Source of the DNA: Ponticaulis sp.
GTDB taxonomy: Bacteria > Pseudomonadota > Alphaproteobacteria > Caulobacterales > Hyphomonadaceae
Length of the DNA stretch: 41,177 bases
Direction of reading: 5' to 3'
NCBI GenBank assembly: GCA_002692725.1
Contig: NZLU01000003.1
Coordinates: 1-41,177 of the forward strand
In this document: piece after piece, positions 6,475-15,187 of the stretch
How the letters are laid out: each line of letters starts with the position of its first letter
Numbering within the stretch: the stretch's first letter is position 1
Translations under genes and position numbers: made by a program
The notes under the pieces: model-generated
What the model saw: the letters and a program-made list of their open reading frames with translations, nothing else
Databases searched by the model: none
What the model was told of the DNA's origin: nothing

Positions 6475-8166
6475 ATGGATGGTGGATCAATAAAAGCAGT
6501 TACCTATGTGCGCGTCTCGTCTGCCGCGCAGGTAGCCAAGGGACAAGGCGCGGAGAGCCAGGCGGCAAGGTGTGAAGAGTTCGCCAGAATGAAAGGCTAC
6601 ACGGTAGTCAGAACATTTGCTGACAAGGCCGTTTCGGGTTCGCTGGTCGAGCGTCCTGCAATGAAAGAGCTGCTCGCCTTCCTCCGCAAACATCGCAAGG
6701 AAAACATCCGTGTACTGATCGACGACATCAGCCGCCTTGCTCGCGGGTTGGAGGCGCATTTGGCGCTCCGCGCCGAAATCGCCAAAGCTGGCGGTGTGCT
6801 GGAAAGTCCGTCGATTGAGTTCGGTGAAGATAGCGATTCACAGCTGATTGAGCACTTGCTTGCGTCGGTTTCTCAGCATCAACGTGTAAAAAACGCCGAA
6901 CAAACCCGTAACCGCATGGAAGCCCGTCTTCGCTCGGGCTACTGGCCATTTTGGGCGTGTATGGGCTTCAAGCGTGAAAAGCGCGAAGGCCACGGGAAAG
7001 TTCTAGTGAGGGACGAACCGCTTGCAACGATTATTCAGGAAGGCCTTGAGGGTTATGCCTCCGGGCGGTTTCAGACTCAGGCTGAAGTGAAGCGATTTTT
7101 TGAGTCGCGTCCCGAGTTCCCTAAAAATGAGAGCGGCCTCGTTCGCAATCAACAAGTCTCTGATATCCTGACCCGCGTACTATATGCGGGAATGGTCGAG
7201 CACGCCGACTGGGGCGTCTCTAGGCGCGAAGGCAAACATGAAGGCCTGATATCGTATCAAACTTTTGAGAAAGTACAGGCGCGGCTTGCAGGCAAAGCGT
7301 ACGCACCTGCCAGAGCCGATATCAATGAAGCGTTCCCTGTTCGCGGGGCAGTAGAATGCGCGGACTGCGGTCATGCCCTCACGTCCTGCTTTTCTAAGAG
7401 CAAAACGGGTGCGCGTCACCCATATTATCTCTGTCATCACAAAGGTTGCGCTTCTTACCGCAAATCCATCAAGCGCGATGATCTGGAGAGCGCTGTGGAA
7501 GCGATGCTTGAACGTCTAACGCCTAGTCAGGCCATGTTTGGGATGATCCGCGAAATGTTCGCTGATGCATGGAATCAACAACAGCAGCATGCTCAGGCGC
7601 TCGCCAAGAGTATGCGCAGCGACATGCTGAAGCTCGAAAAGCAAATCGAAGGATTGGTTGACCGGATTGTTGATGCCACGAGCGAGCGCGTGATTCAGGC
7701 CTATGAACAACGCATTGAAGGACTTGAGCGCCGGAAGCTGGTGCTCGGCGAGAAACTGCAAAATTCCGGTAAACCAAAACGCCCCTTTGAGGAGATGTTC
7801 GAACTCACTATGCGGTTTATCGCAAGTCCCTGTAATATTTGGAAAAATGGAGGTCTTACCGAGAAGCAAACAGTACTCAGATTGGTGCTTTCAGACAGAC
7901 TTCAATATAGCCGCGAAAGCGGACTTCGAACCCCGAAAACTTCCAATGTTTTCAACATCATGAAAGGAGAAAATATGTGTGATGGTAAAATGGCGGAGAG
8001 GAAGGGATTCGAACCCTCGATACGCGTTAACGTATACTCCCTTAGCAGGGGAGCGCCTTCAGCCACTCGGCCACCTCTCCGCGAAAGAAAAGCCTCGTTA
8101 TCAGAGGTCATGAGGTTCTGCCAAGTGCAAGCCACACATGTTTTTAGCTTTTATGGGAAAAACTGA
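6475..8166 (+). CDS. Large serine recombinase (integrase) running through tRNA-Ser
   Basis: 563 residues as read. Residues 1-150 are the resolvase-type catalytic domain (TYVRVSSAAQ with Ser15 as likely nucleophile, then IDDISRLARGL and LLASVSQHQRVKNAEQTRNRM). Next come the recombinase domain with GYWPFWACMGF, a zinc ribbon (CADCG then CHHKGC, about 300-325) and a coiled-coil region (about 345-430), the usual order for phage or island integrases. From about residue 506 the codons overlap a tRNA-Ser gene on the other strand, giving the tail MAERKGFEPSI and onward. That tail is supplied by the host tRNA sequence after integration. ATG at 6475 was preferred over 6421 because it sits at the catalytic domain and follows the partner gene by one base. 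This gene is the probable integrase of the element. Confidence 0.9.
   Translation: MDGGSIKAVTYVRVSSAAQVAKGQGAESQAARCEEFARMKGYTVVRTFADKAVSGSLVERPAMKELLAFLRKHRKENIRVLIDDISRLARGLEAHLALRAEIAKAGGVLESPSIEFGEDSDSQLIEHLLASVSQHQRVKNAEQTRNRMEARLRSGYWPFWACMGFKREKREGHGKVLVRDEPLATIIQEGLEGYASGRFQTQAEVKRFFESRPEFPKNESGLVRNQQVSDILTRVLYAGMVEHADWGVSRREGKHEGLISYQTFEKVQARLAGKAYAPARADINEAFPVRGAVECADCGHALTSCFSKSKTGARHPYYLCHHKGCASYRKSIKRDDLESAVEAMLERLTPSQAMFGMIREMFADAWNQQQQHAQALAKSMRSDMLKLEKQIEGLVDRIVDATSERVIQAYEQRIEGLERRKLVLGEKLQNSGKPKRPFEEMFELTMRFIASPCNIWKNGGLTEKQTVLRLVLSDRLQYSRESGLRTPKTSNVFNIMKGENMCDGKMAERKGFEPSIRVNVYSLSRGAPSATRPPLRERKASLSEVMRFCQVQATHVFSFYGKN
7991..8080 (-). tRNA. serX: tRNA-Ser(GCU)
   Basis: A 90-nt class II tRNA read from 8080 to 7991, with the CCA end encoded. 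The acceptor stem GGAGAGG pairs with CCTCTCC, and the discriminator is G. The D-arm contains GCCGAGTGGCTGAAGGC. The anticodon stem CTCCC/GGGAG holds loop CTGCTAA, with anticodon GCT (serine AGC/AGU codons). The long variable arm (ATACG pairing with CGTAT) is typical of tRNA-Ser, and the T-loop is TTCGAAT. Its 3' end points into the accessory region, as expected for an integration target. The gene symbol is provisional. Confidence 0.95.
8097..8124 (-). promoter_or_regulatory. Probable sigma-70 promoter of tRNA-Ser
   Basis: On the minus strand, TTGGCA (8124-8119) and GATAAC (8102-8097) are separated by 16 bases and end 16 bases before the mature tRNA 5' end. The match to TTGACA/TATAAT is good and the position is right. 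Confidence 0.55.
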
Positions 8167-8260
8167 TCATTATCTTGAAGAATACTCTGAAATCAGGGAC
8201 TGGACCTAATGCCCAGCGTGAACCATATTCGCGCCATATTAAGCAGGGATACCGACTCAC

Positions 8261-8653
8261 GTGTTAGACAAGATTTTCACCTGGTGGAGCGGCTGGACCG
8301 TGAACACAATCTTTGACGTCAAACGGCGTTCCGATTTCGTCGGCGAAGATGAATATGGCAATCGCTATTTTCAGGACCGGAAGTCGAGCTTCGACGGACG
8401 CCATCGTCGTTACGTGCTATATAAAGGCCTGGCTGAGCCATCCAAGGTGCCGGCCGACTGGCATGGCTGGCTGCACTATACCTATGCCGAGCCGCCGACA
8501 GACAAGCCACTGGTCAGAAAGCCGTTTGAGACTGATCATACACCAAACCTGACCGGTACGATTTACGCTTATCGTCCGAAAGGTAGTCTGGCCAATAGCG
8601 GTGTTCGTCGCGAATCAGACAGTGACTACGAAGCCTGGAGCCCTGATGCGTAA
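8261..8653 (+). CDS. NDUFA12-family NADH:ubiquinone oxidoreductase accessory subunit
   Basis: 130 residues matching the NDUFA12 (B17.2) family, a supernumerary subunit or assembly factor of respiratory complex I at the inner membrane. The family pattern is clear: FVGEDEYGNRYFQDR, RRYVLYKG, EPSKVPADWHGWLHYT and PPTDKPL. The C-terminal third is variable and charged. GTG at 8261 gives the usual N-terminus (LDKIFTWWSG). It is the first chromosomal gene after the tRNA and overlaps mlaD by 8 bases. This gene order is common in alphaproteobacteria. Confidence 0.93.
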   Translation: MLDKIFTWWSGWTVNTIFDVKRRSDFVGEDEYGNRYFQDRKSSFDGRHRRYVLYKGLAEPSKVPADWHGWLHYTYAEPPTDKPLVRKPFETDHTPNLTGTIYAYRPKGSLANSGVRRESDSDYEAWSPDA

Positions 8654-9110
8654 TTCGGTATTTGAAACTGTTCTCGGCGCTGTGGTTGTCGCAGCGGCTG
8701 GCTTGTTTCTTGTTTTTGCGCTGTCTTCGACCGGAAGTTCTGGTTCTGGGGACAGTTATCAGATCTACGCCCGGTTCAATAACGCGGTTGGTATTGAGCC
8801 GGGGAGTGATGTGCGCATGGCCGGTGTGAAGGTCGGTCGCGTATTGAGTATGGAATTCGACGCTGAGACGGCAGAAGCCGGCTTGAAAATGACTATGCGT
8901 AATGACATCGAATTGCCAGAGGACAGTGACGCGAAGATTGTCTCTGACGGACTTCTGGGTGGTGCGTTCGTCGCGGTCGAAATGGGCGGAAGCCTGGACA
9001 CACTCGCCACTGATGGCTCGGCTGAAATTCAGTACACGCGCGGAAATGTCGACATCATTACGTTGTTTGCCAATGCCGTCGGCGGACTGAGCGATTCAGG
9101 CGAGGACTAG
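8646..9110 (+). CDS. mlaD: MlaD, substrate-binding protein of the Mla lipid transport system
   Basis: 154 residues. One N-terminal membrane anchor (about 8-27, LGAVVVAAAGLFLVFAL) is followed by an MCE domain (about 38-118) with IYARFNNAVGIEPGSDVRMAGVKVGRV and DGLLGGAFVAVEMGG. MlaD forms a periplasmic hexamer attached to the MlaFEB ABC transporter and moves phospholipids between outer and inner membranes. The ATG at 8646 lies inside the last codons of the NDUFA12 gene, so the two are coupled. The other mla genes are not in the window. Confidence 0.93.
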   Translation: MRNSVFETVLGAVVVAAAGLFLVFALSSTGSSGSGDSYQIYARFNNAVGIEPGSDVRMAGVKVGRVLSMEFDAETAEAGLKMTMRNDIELPEDSDAKIVSDGLLGGAFVAVEMGGSLDTLATDGSAEIQYTRGNVDIITLFANAVGGLSDSGED

Positions 9111-9115
9111 ACCCG

Positions 9116-9952
9116 ATGACACCATCGCTCCGTTCAGCATTGTTCGTCTCAGCCGCGTTTAGCGCTGCACTGGGGCTGTCGGCGTTTGCCTTACCCCAGC
9201 TGGATCCGCAAGATCCGCTCGCTGATTTGGCTGACACGCCGCAAGCCGAGACTCGAACGAATGATGCGATGGAGTTTGAGGAACCTGTTCCGGAGATTGA
9301 CCCTGAAACGGGTTTGCCGATGACCGAGCCCGGGCTGAACGAGTTCTCGCAGGAAGACGAAATCCAGTTTCCCCGAATCGCGCCCATTTTTGCCCCAGAC
9401 TATGATCCAGAAGATTATATCATTCGTCCGCCATCCGAAGACGAGGACGCAGAAGAGGTCGATCCGTTTGCGCCGGTGGACGAGCAGTCAGATGCGCCAG
9501 CCTCAGAAGAAGACGACGTCGACGATGCTGCAGACACAGAAGAAGATGAGGCGTCTGAGGCTGAACTGCAAAATCTTGAGTATGTCGAGCGTCCTGCCGT
9601 GATGCTGCGGGGGCTCGACAAGATTTCAGGCCGCTCGACCGATCTGGAAGTCGGTGTCGACTCTGACGTTCTGTTCGGCGGCTTGCGGGTCACGGTCAAA
9701 GCCTGCCACCAGACGCCGCCAACAGAAGCCCCTGAATCCGTTGCCTATATTGAAGTCGAGGATTATGGCTTCGCGCTGCAGGACACTCCTGAACTTCCAC
9801 AGGAAATCGATCTTGAACGTCGCGTCTTTAATGGCTGGATGTTTGCGTCGTCTCCTGGCCTGAACGGTCTGGAACACCCGATTTATGATGTCTGGGTGAT
9901 TCGCTGCATGGCCGAAGCGCCTGTTCGCTCTGATGAAGGCAGCGCGTTATAG
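9116..9952 (+). CDS. DUF2155 exported protein with a long acidic linker
   Basis: 278 residues. A signal peptide (about 1-25, ending SAFA) is followed by some 130 residues very rich in Asp, Glu and Pro (for example SEEDDVDDAADTEEDEASEA), which are probably disordered. The DUF2155 domain is at about 165-268, with its hallmark RRVFNGWMFASSPGLNGLEHP and YDVWVIRC; two cysteines (KACHQT and VIRCM) may pair. DUF2155 proteins are periplasmic and of unknown function. The gene follows mlaD by 5 bases. Its last 70 bases overlap the convergent aat gene. Confidence 0.9.
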   Translation: MTPSLRSALFVSAAFSAALGLSAFALPQLDPQDPLADLADTPQAETRTNDAMEFEEPVPEIDPETGLPMTEPGLNEFSQEDEIQFPRIAPIFAPDYDPEDYIIRPPSEDEDAEEVDPFAPVDEQSDAPASEEDDVDDAADTEEDEASEAELQNLEYVERPAVMLRGLDKISGRSTDLEVGVDSDVLFGGLRVTVKACHQTPPTEAPESVAYIEVEDYGFALQDTPELPQEIDLERRVFNGWMFASSPGLNGLEHPIYDVWVIRCMAEAPVRSDEGSAL

Positions 9953-10548
9953 GCGTCAAAGTCTGCGCGGATCGCGAGTGCCTGTTTCAGGATCGGATGA
10001 AAGCTGTCTCTCGGGATTTCGCGAATTCCAAACTGTTCGAGATGCGGATTAGTGAATTGCGCGTCTAATAATCGATATCCGCCCAGCCGCAGCCGATCCA
10101 CAAGATGCACCAGCGCCACTTTTGAGGCCTCACTGACGCGGGAGAACATGCTTTCACCAAAAAAGGCGCCGCCAATCGAAACGCCATAAAGCCCACCCAC
10201 CAGCTTGCCATCCAACCAGCATTCGACACAATGCGCATGCCCGCGACGGTGTAGTTCGCTGTAAAGGTTAAGGATTGTGGAGTTGATCCAGGTCGATGGC
10301 CGGTCTCGTGTCGGTGTTGCGCAGGCTTCTATTACACGGGTGAAGGCCGTGTTGGCGCGCAATTCAAACGGCTCCGACCGCACGATTTTCCGAAGCTTTC
10401 TCGGAATGTGAAACTCATTCAGAGGCAGGATGCCGCGAATGTCCGGATCGACGATAAAGAGATCCGGATCATCCCGATGTTCGGCCATGGGGAAGACCCC
10501 ATGCTGATAGTAAACCAGAAGATCTTCTGGCGTCAGACTGGCGCTCAT
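9883..10548 (-). CDS. aat: Leucyl/phenylalanyl-tRNA-protein transferase
   Basis: 221 residues. Aat transfers Leu or Phe from tRNA to N-terminal Arg or Lys of proteins, marking them for ClpS/ClpAP degradation. Family motifs are clear: LLVYYQHGVFPMAE near the N-terminus, PDIRGILPL, HRRGHAHCVECW, GGLYGVSIGGAFFGESMFS and DAQFTNPHLEQFG. The start overlaps the end of accC by 4 bases, so it is the last gene of an aroQ-accB-accC-aat operon. The C-terminal 23 codons lie over the end of the DUF2155 gene on the other strand, beyond the catalytic fold. Confidence 0.95.
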   Translation of the reverse strand: MSASLTPEDLLVYYQHGVFPMAEHRDDPDLFIVDPDIRGILPLNEFHIPRKLRKIVRSEPFELRANTAFTRVIEACATPTRDRPSTWINSTILNLYSELHRRGHAHCVECWLDGKLVGGLYGVSIGGAFFGESMFSRVSEASKVALVHLVDRLRLGGYRLLDAQFTNPHLEQFGIREIPRDSFHPILKQALAIRADFDAYNALPSSERTGASAMQRITQTS

Positions 10549-11891
10549 GACTCCGAGTTAGCAAGGAACCGTTCGAGCCAGTGAATGTCATATTCACCGG
10601 AATTCACGTCTGCTGCGTCGACAAGGCGTTGATGCAGGGGCAGGGTGGTTTCGACACCCGAAACAACCATCTCACCGAGGGCACGGCGCAGACGAAGGAG
10701 ACATTCTTCCCGGGTCACGCCATGAACGATCAGCTTGCCGATCAGACTGTCGTAATAGGGCGGAATTTTATAACCGGCATAAGCGGCCGAATCGAGACGA
10801 ACGCCCAGCCCACCCGGCGCATGGAAGTCTTCAATAGTCCCCGGTGATGGGGCGAAGGTTTCCGGGTGTTCAGCATTGATCCGGCATTCAATCGCATGAC
10901 CGATGAAGGGCACGTCTTCCTGTTTGAAGCTCAGAGGTTCACCCTGAGCGATCCGGATCTGCTCCTTCACCAGGTCAATGCGGGTGATCTGTTCCGTCAC
11001 GGGATGCTCGACCTGCAGTCGCGTATTCATCTCGATGAAATAGAATTCGCCGTCCTCATAGAGAAACTCGATCGTTCCGACACCGAGATAACCGAGCCGC
11101 TTGATCGCTTTGACGACAACTTCGCCAATTTCGCTCCGTATTGCTTCCGTAATGACCGGCGATGGGGCTTCCTCAAACACCTTCTGGTGACGGCGCTGCA
11201 AGGAGCAATCCCGTTCACCGAGATGGACCACATTGCCGTGGCTGTCGGCAATCACCTGAATTTCGATGTGACGCGGTTTGCCCAGATATTTTTCAATATA
11301 AACAGCGTCATCGCCAAAGGCGGCCTTGGCTTCTGTCCGCGCTGTGTTGAAGGCTTTCGCCATTTCCTCGGCGTTCTTGGCGACCTTCATTCCGCGACCA
11401 CCACCGCCGGAGGCGGCTTTGACGAGGGCGGGATAGCCGATTTCATTGCCGAGCTTCACAGCCTCTTCGGCGGTTGCAACACCACCGTCAGACCCTGGCA
11501 CAACAGGAATTCCAACGTCCTTCACGGCAGCTTTGGCTGCAATTTTATCGCCCATCAGACGGATATGATCAGCCGTTGGTCCGATAAAGGTAATCCCGTG
11601 AGCCGCCACAACATCCACGAAGCGCGCATTCTCAGACAAAAAGCCATAGCCCGGGTGGATAGCCTGCGCGCCTGTAATCTCAGCGGCTGCCATAATGGCT
11701 GCAAATTTGAGATAGCTCTCAGACGCAGAGGGAGGTCCGATACACACGCTTTCATCTGCAAGACGTACATGCATGGCGTCACGATCAGCCGTGGAGTGAA
11801 CGGCGACAGTGGAAAGCCCCATTTCCTTACAGGCACGGTGAATCCGAAGTGCGATTTCCCCACGATTTGCTATCAGAACCTTGTCGAACAT
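10545..11891 (-). CDS. accC: Biotin carboxylase subunit of acetyl-CoA carboxylase
   Basis: 448 residues, the normal length. AccC carboxylates the biotin on AccB using ATP and bicarbonate, the first step of fatty acid synthesis. Features include an N-terminal pre-ATP-grasp domain (FDKVLIANRGEIALRI), an ATP-grasp domain with the glycine-rich loop KAASGGGGRGMKV, the biotin carboxylase signature (YIEKYLGKPRHIE, then FIEMNTRLQVEHPVTE) and a C-terminal domain with EHPETFAPSPG. It follows accB by 9 bases and overlaps aat by 4. Confidence 0.98.
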   Translation of the reverse strand: MFDKVLIANRGEIALRIHRACKEMGLSTVAVHSTADRDAMHVRLADESVCIGPPSASESYLKFAAIMAAAEITGAQAIHPGYGFLSENARFVDVVAAHGITFIGPTADHIRLMGDKIAAKAAVKDVGIPVVPGSDGGVATAEEAVKLGNEIGYPALVKAASGGGGRGMKVAKNAEEMAKAFNTARTEAKAAFGDDAVYIEKYLGKPRHIEIQVIADSHGNVVHLGERDCSLQRRHQKVFEEAPSPVITEAIRSEIGEVVVKAIKRLGYLGVGTIEFLYEDGEFYFIEMNTRLQVEHPVTEQITRIDLVKEQIRIAQGEPLSFKQEDVPFIGHAIECRINAEHPETFAPSPGTIEDFHAPGGLGVRLDSAAYAGYKIPPYYDSLIGKLIVHGVTREECLLRLRRALGEMVVSGVETTLPLHQRLVDAADVNSGEYDIHWLERFLANSES

Positions 11892-11900
11892 GATTTGAAC

Positions 11901-12392
11901 CTAGGCTCGTTTAACTTTGAACAATGGCTGACCAAATTCGACCGCCTCAGCGTCCTGAACGAGGATTTCGATAATCTTGCCGGATACGTCGGATTTGATT
12001 TCGTTCATGACTTTCATCGCTTCGATGATGCAGATCACGGATGAGTTTGTGACGTCTGTCCCTTTTTCGACAAACGGGTCTGCATCCGGTGACGGACTGC
12101 TATAGAACGTCCCGATCATCGGTGACGTGACGATGTGTTCGTCGGCTGCGAGCGCTGACGGAGCCGACTCAGCTGCGGGCGCTGCTGCCGGAGCAGGAGC
12201 TGAAGCAGCGGCTGGCGCCGGTGCAGGTGGAGCGGCGTAAGAAATCGCTGCCGGAGCAGGAGCTGCGGGTTTGCTGACCCGGATTTTAAGCTCTCCTTGC
12301 TCAACTTCGATTTCGCCAAGATCGGCTTCTCTGAGAATCGCTGCGAGTTCTCGAACCAGTGCCGGATCGACTGTATGTTTATCATTTGCCAT
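11901..12392 (-). CDS. accB: Biotin carboxyl carrier protein of acetyl-CoA carboxylase
   Basis: 163 residues. A helical N-terminal region (1-42) is followed by an Ala/Pro-rich flexible linker (about 43-82) and the biotinyl domain (about 84-163). The biotinylated lysine is Lys127 in EAMKVMNE. The carrier shuttles carboxybiotin between AccC and the carboxyltransferase. It lies between aroQ (13 bases upstream) and accC, the usual alphaproteobacterial arrangement. Confidence 0.98.
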   Translation of the reverse strand: MANDKHTVDPALVRELAAILREADLGEIEVEQGELKIRVSKPAAPAPAAISYAAPPAPAPAAASAPAPAAAPAAESAPSALAADEHIVTSPMIGTFYSSPSPDADPFVEKGTDVTNSSVICIIEAMKVMNEIKSDVSGKIIEILVQDAEAVEFGQPLFKVKRA

Positions 12393-12405
12393 TGAGTCTC
12401 GCCTT

Positions 12406-12849
12406 TCAGCTCGATGGAATCAGTGTGGCCAGGGCTTGAAGCGCCAGCACATAACCTGTTGGGCCCAGTCCGGCAATCGATCCTGTAACAACTGGGGTCA
12501 CATAATTGACAGATCGAAAGTCTTCACGGGCTGCGGGATTGGACAGATGCACTTCAATTACCGGGATCGACAGAGTGCGTAAAGCATCATGGATGGCAAT
12601 CGAGGTGTGTGTGTAGGCTGCTGCATTCAGAATGACGCCAGCCGAATTTTTTCGGGCGATCTGGATCCAGTCGACAATCTGGCCTTCGCTATTGCTCTGT
12701 TTCATCTCAACTGAGAGACCGTGTGCTTGGCCAATCTCACTGAGTTGAACACCGATATCCTCGAGAGTCATCGTCCCGTAGATTTCGGGCTCTCGATCGC
12801 CGAGGAGATTCAGCGTTGGACCGTTTATGCAGGAAATAAGTCTTGTCAT
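12406..12849 (-). CDS. aroQ: Type II 3-dehydroquinate dehydratase
   Basis: 147 residues from ATG at 12849. The enzyme dehydrates 3-dehydroquinate to 3-dehydroshikimate in the shikimate pathway and forms dodecamers. Family motifs: INGPTLNLLGDREPEIYG with the catalytic Tyr in EIYG, NAAAYTHTS, and VEVHLSNPAARE in the form VIEVHLSNPAARE with the catalytic His. A GTG at 12868-12870, seven codons earlier, has a better Shine-Dalgarno (AGGA) than the ATG, so the true start may be there. The ATG gives the usual N-terminal length. It heads the accB-accC-aat operon. Confidence 0.95.
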   Translation of the reverse strand: MTRLISCINGPTLNLLGDREPEIYGTMTLEDIGVQLSEIGQAHGLSVEMKQSNSEGQIVDWIQIARKNSAGVILNAAAYTHTSIAIHDALRTLSIPVIEVHLSNPAAREDFRSVNYVTPVVTGSIAGLGPTGYVLALQALATLIPSS

Positions 12850-12911
12850 GTTGGAGCGGACGCTTAGCACACCTATCCTAATAAACCATACGAATATCGG
12901 ACGGTGAGGGT

Positions 12912-13118
12912 TTGAGCTTGATCATAAGATTGAACGGCGCGGAGAAGGAGGTCAAGAACGACATGACCATCTCCGAACTTATTCAAACACTGGAGTTGAA
13001 CCCGAAAGGGGTTGCGGTCGAACGCAATCTGGAGATTGTGCCGAAATCTCTTCACTCAGACACGGTTCTGACTGAAGGCGATCGGATCGAAATTGTAGAA
13101 TTTGTTGGAGGCGGCTAA
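12912..13118 (+). CDS. thiS: Sulfur carrier protein ThiS
   Basis: 68 residues of ubiquitin-like fold ([45 protein letters not shown]). The C-terminal Gly-Gly is adenylated and thiocarboxylated to carry the sulfur for the thiazole ring of thiamine. The start is TTG at 12912, which gives the standard N-terminus. The stop codon overlaps the thiG start by one base (TAATG). No TPP riboswitch is visible in the 60 bases between it and aroQ. Confidence 0.93.
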   Translation: MSLIIRLNGAEKEVKNDMTISELIQTLELNPKGVAVERNLEIVPKSLHSDTVLTEGDRIEIVEFVGGG

Positions 13119-13909
13119 TGGCGCTGGACGTTGTATCGAATGATGACAAGCTGGTAATTGCCGGCCGGGAATTTTCCTCAAGACTGATCATCGGCACGGG
13201 CAAATACGCCAGCTATGAAGAAAACGCCCGTGCGGCAGAGGCTGCGAACGTCGACATGGTCACGGTCGCGATTCGTCGGGTGAATCTGTCAGATGCCAGC
13301 CAACCCCGACTGACGGATCATGTGTCTCCGCAGGAATACACATTCCTGCCAAACACGGCCGGGTGTTTCACAGCAGACGACGCCATCCGCACGCTACGTC
13401 TTGCGCGGGAAGCCGGCGGCTGGTCACTCGTCAAACTTGAAGTGTTGTCAGATCAGAAAACGCTCTACCCGGATATGAGCGAAACCCTGAAAGCCGCCGA
13501 ATTGCTCATCAAAGAGGGCTTTGAGGTGATGGTGTATTGTTCTGATGATCCGGTTTATGCGCGCCGTCTTGAGGAAGCTGGATGTTGCGCCATCATGCCA
13601 TTGGGCTCGCTGATCGGGTCTGGTCTTGGTATTATGAACCCCGTGAATATCCGGCTGATTGTGGAGCAATCCCGTGTGCCGGTTATCGTTGATGCCGGTG
13701 TTGGTACGGCTTCGGATGCGGCTGTGGCCATGGAACTCGGATGTGATGGTGTCCTCATGAACACCGCGATCGCAGAGGCAAAAGATCCGATCCTCATGGC
13801 CAGCGCGATGAAGCATGCTGTGATTGCCGGGCGTCAATCTTATTTGGCAGGGCGAATGCCGAAGAAGCGGTATGCGGACCCGAGTTCGCCACTGGCCGGA
13901 TTAATCTGA
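13118..13909 (+). CDS. thiG: Thiazole synthase
   Basis: 263 residues, a TIM-barrel enzyme that makes the thiazole phosphate of thiamine from 1-deoxyxylulose 5-phosphate, dehydroglycine and ThiS-thiocarboxylate. Motifs: [28 protein letters not shown] with the Schiff-base Lys106, [12 protein letters not shown], and [18 protein letters not shown]. It is translationally coupled to thiS. ThiO or ThiH, needed to supply dehydroglycine, is not in the window. Confidence 0.97.
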   Translation: MALDVVSNDDKLVIAGREFSSRLIIGTGKYASYEENARAAEAANVDMVTVAIRRVNLSDASQPRLTDHVSPQEYTFLPNTAGCFTADDAIRTLRLAREAGGWSLVKLEVLSDQKTLYPDMSETLKAAELLIKEGFEVMVYCSDDPVYARRLEEAGCCAIMPLGSLIGSGLGIMNPVNIRLIVEQSRVPVIVDAGVGTASDAAVAMELGCDGVLMNTAIAEAKDPILMASAMKHAVIAGRQSYLAGRMPKKRYADPSSPLAGLI

Positions 13910-13951
13910 TTTCCGACTGTGCACGTCGATAAAACGGTGTAAGAGCGGGCT

Positions 13952-15187
13952 ATGTCTGGTCGTTTTGCCGCTTTCAAGCACTCTAATTATCAGCGCTATT
14001 TCGGAGCGCGTTTCTGTACAGCTCTGGCTGCGCAAATCCTTTCCATGTCTGTCGCCTGGCAGATTTACGTGGAAACGCGCAATCCGGCTTTGCTTGGCTG
14101 GATTGGGCTGGTGCAATTTCTGCCGGCATTGGGGCTTGTACTGGTGACAGGTCTGGCCGCGGATCGGCTGGGGCGTCGCCTGGTCATGGGCTGCGCAATT
14201 CTGGTAGAAACGTTTTGTGCCGCCTCAATCCTGTTTATGGCGGTCACAAATCAGTTCGATCCCATGATTGTGCTGGTGCTGTTCACGATTTTTGGCTGCG
14301 CGAGAGCCTTTTTCGCGCCTGCATCGTCCAGTCTGGCGGTGAACCTCGTTCCGAAGAAAGATTTCGCAAACGCGGCAGGCTTCTCCGCACTGTCATGGCA
14401 GTCTGCATCTATTGTTGGTCCCGCAATCGGTGGCTTGTTGCAGTCAATTTCAAATGAAGTGGCATACTCGACGTCAATGTCGCTATTTCTGCTGGCAGCG
14501 GTTCTGATTTTTTCAATCCCCAAGCCAAAGCAATTGACCAATACGGAGCCGACGCGGCTTTCCACTCTGCTTGGTGGATTTGATTATGTCTGGAAAGAAA
14601 AAGTGGTGCTGGGGGCCATCTCACTGGATTTATTTGCCGTCCTTCTCGGGGGCGCTGTCGCTCTGTTACCGGTTTATGCGCACGATATTCTTCACATGGA
14701 CGAAAAAGGGTTCGGTATCTTGCGTGCGGCGCCGGGCGTTGGTGCAGTGCTGATGATGGGCGTGATTACGTTGTTTCCGATCAAAAAGAATGCCGGCGTG
14801 ATTTTGTTCGTGTCCGTCGCACTGTTCGGACTGACGACTGCCGCATTCGGGGCCTCTACGATTGTCTGGTTCTCCATTCTTATGCTGGTTCTGATCGGCG
14901 CGTTCGACATGGTTTCGGTTTTCATTCGCGAGGTTCTTCTTCAGCTCTGGACACCAGACCGGGTTCGTGGGCGCGTAAATGCCGTCAATTCCATCTTTCT
15001 CGGTGCGTCCAATGAGTTAGGCGAAGCCCGAGCCGGTTTCATGGCAGCCTTTTTCGGGCCCGTCGTTACGGTGGTGGGCGGAGGTCTCGCTGCGGCTGGT
15101 ATAGCTGCTGGCTGGGCTGTTCTATTTCCACAGATCAGGAAAACAAACAAATTGACGGCACCTGATGACCGACATGATGAGGAATAG
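13952..15187 (+). CDS. MFS transporter of the EntS-like exporter group
   Basis: 411 residues with about 12 hydrophobic segments. The N-terminus YQRYFGARFCTALAAQILSMSVAWQIY and the loop LAADRLGRR are typical of the MFS group that includes the siderophore exporter EntS and related DUF894-type proteins; a second family loop occurs at WTPDRVRGRVNAVNS (about 328-342). Substrate unknown: siderophore or drug export is family knowledge only. It is 42 bases downstream of thiG and may be read from the same message. The last residues are polar and cytoplasmic. Confidence 0.85.
   Translation: MSGRFAAFKHSNYQRYFGARFCTALAAQILSMSVAWQIYVETRNPALLGWIGLVQFLPALGLVLVTGLAADRLGRRLVMGCAILVETFCAASILFMAVTNQFDPMIVLVLFTIFGCARAFFAPASSSLAVNLVPKKDFANAAGFSALSWQSASIVGPAIGGLLQSISNEVAYSTSMSLFLLAAVLIFSIPKPKQLTNTEPTRLSTLLGGFDYVWKEKVVLGAISLDLFAVLLGGAVALLPVYAHDILHMDEKGFGILRAAPGVGAVLMMGVITLFPIKKNAGVILFVSVALFGLTTAAFGASTIVWFSILMLVLIGAFDMVSVFIREVLLQLWTPDRVRGRVNAVNSIFLGASNELGEARAGFMAAFFGPVVTVVGGGLAAAGIAAGWAVLFPQIRKTNKLTAPDDRHDEE

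Noticed and set aside
1..8080. Left attachment repeat of the element
   Set aside because: I saw no second copy of the tRNA-Ser 3' end in the window; the left end is presumably outside.
7902..8135. 77-codon minus-strand frame covering the tRNA
   Set aside because: It is the tRNA-Ser gene read as protein, a common false gene.
10866..12044. 392-codon plus-strand frame opposite accC
   Set aside because: It mirrors the strong codon bias of accC and accB and has no signals or recognisable domain.
12850..12911. TPP riboswitch before thiS
   Set aside because: The gap is only about 60 bases and lacks the conserved CTGAGA element.
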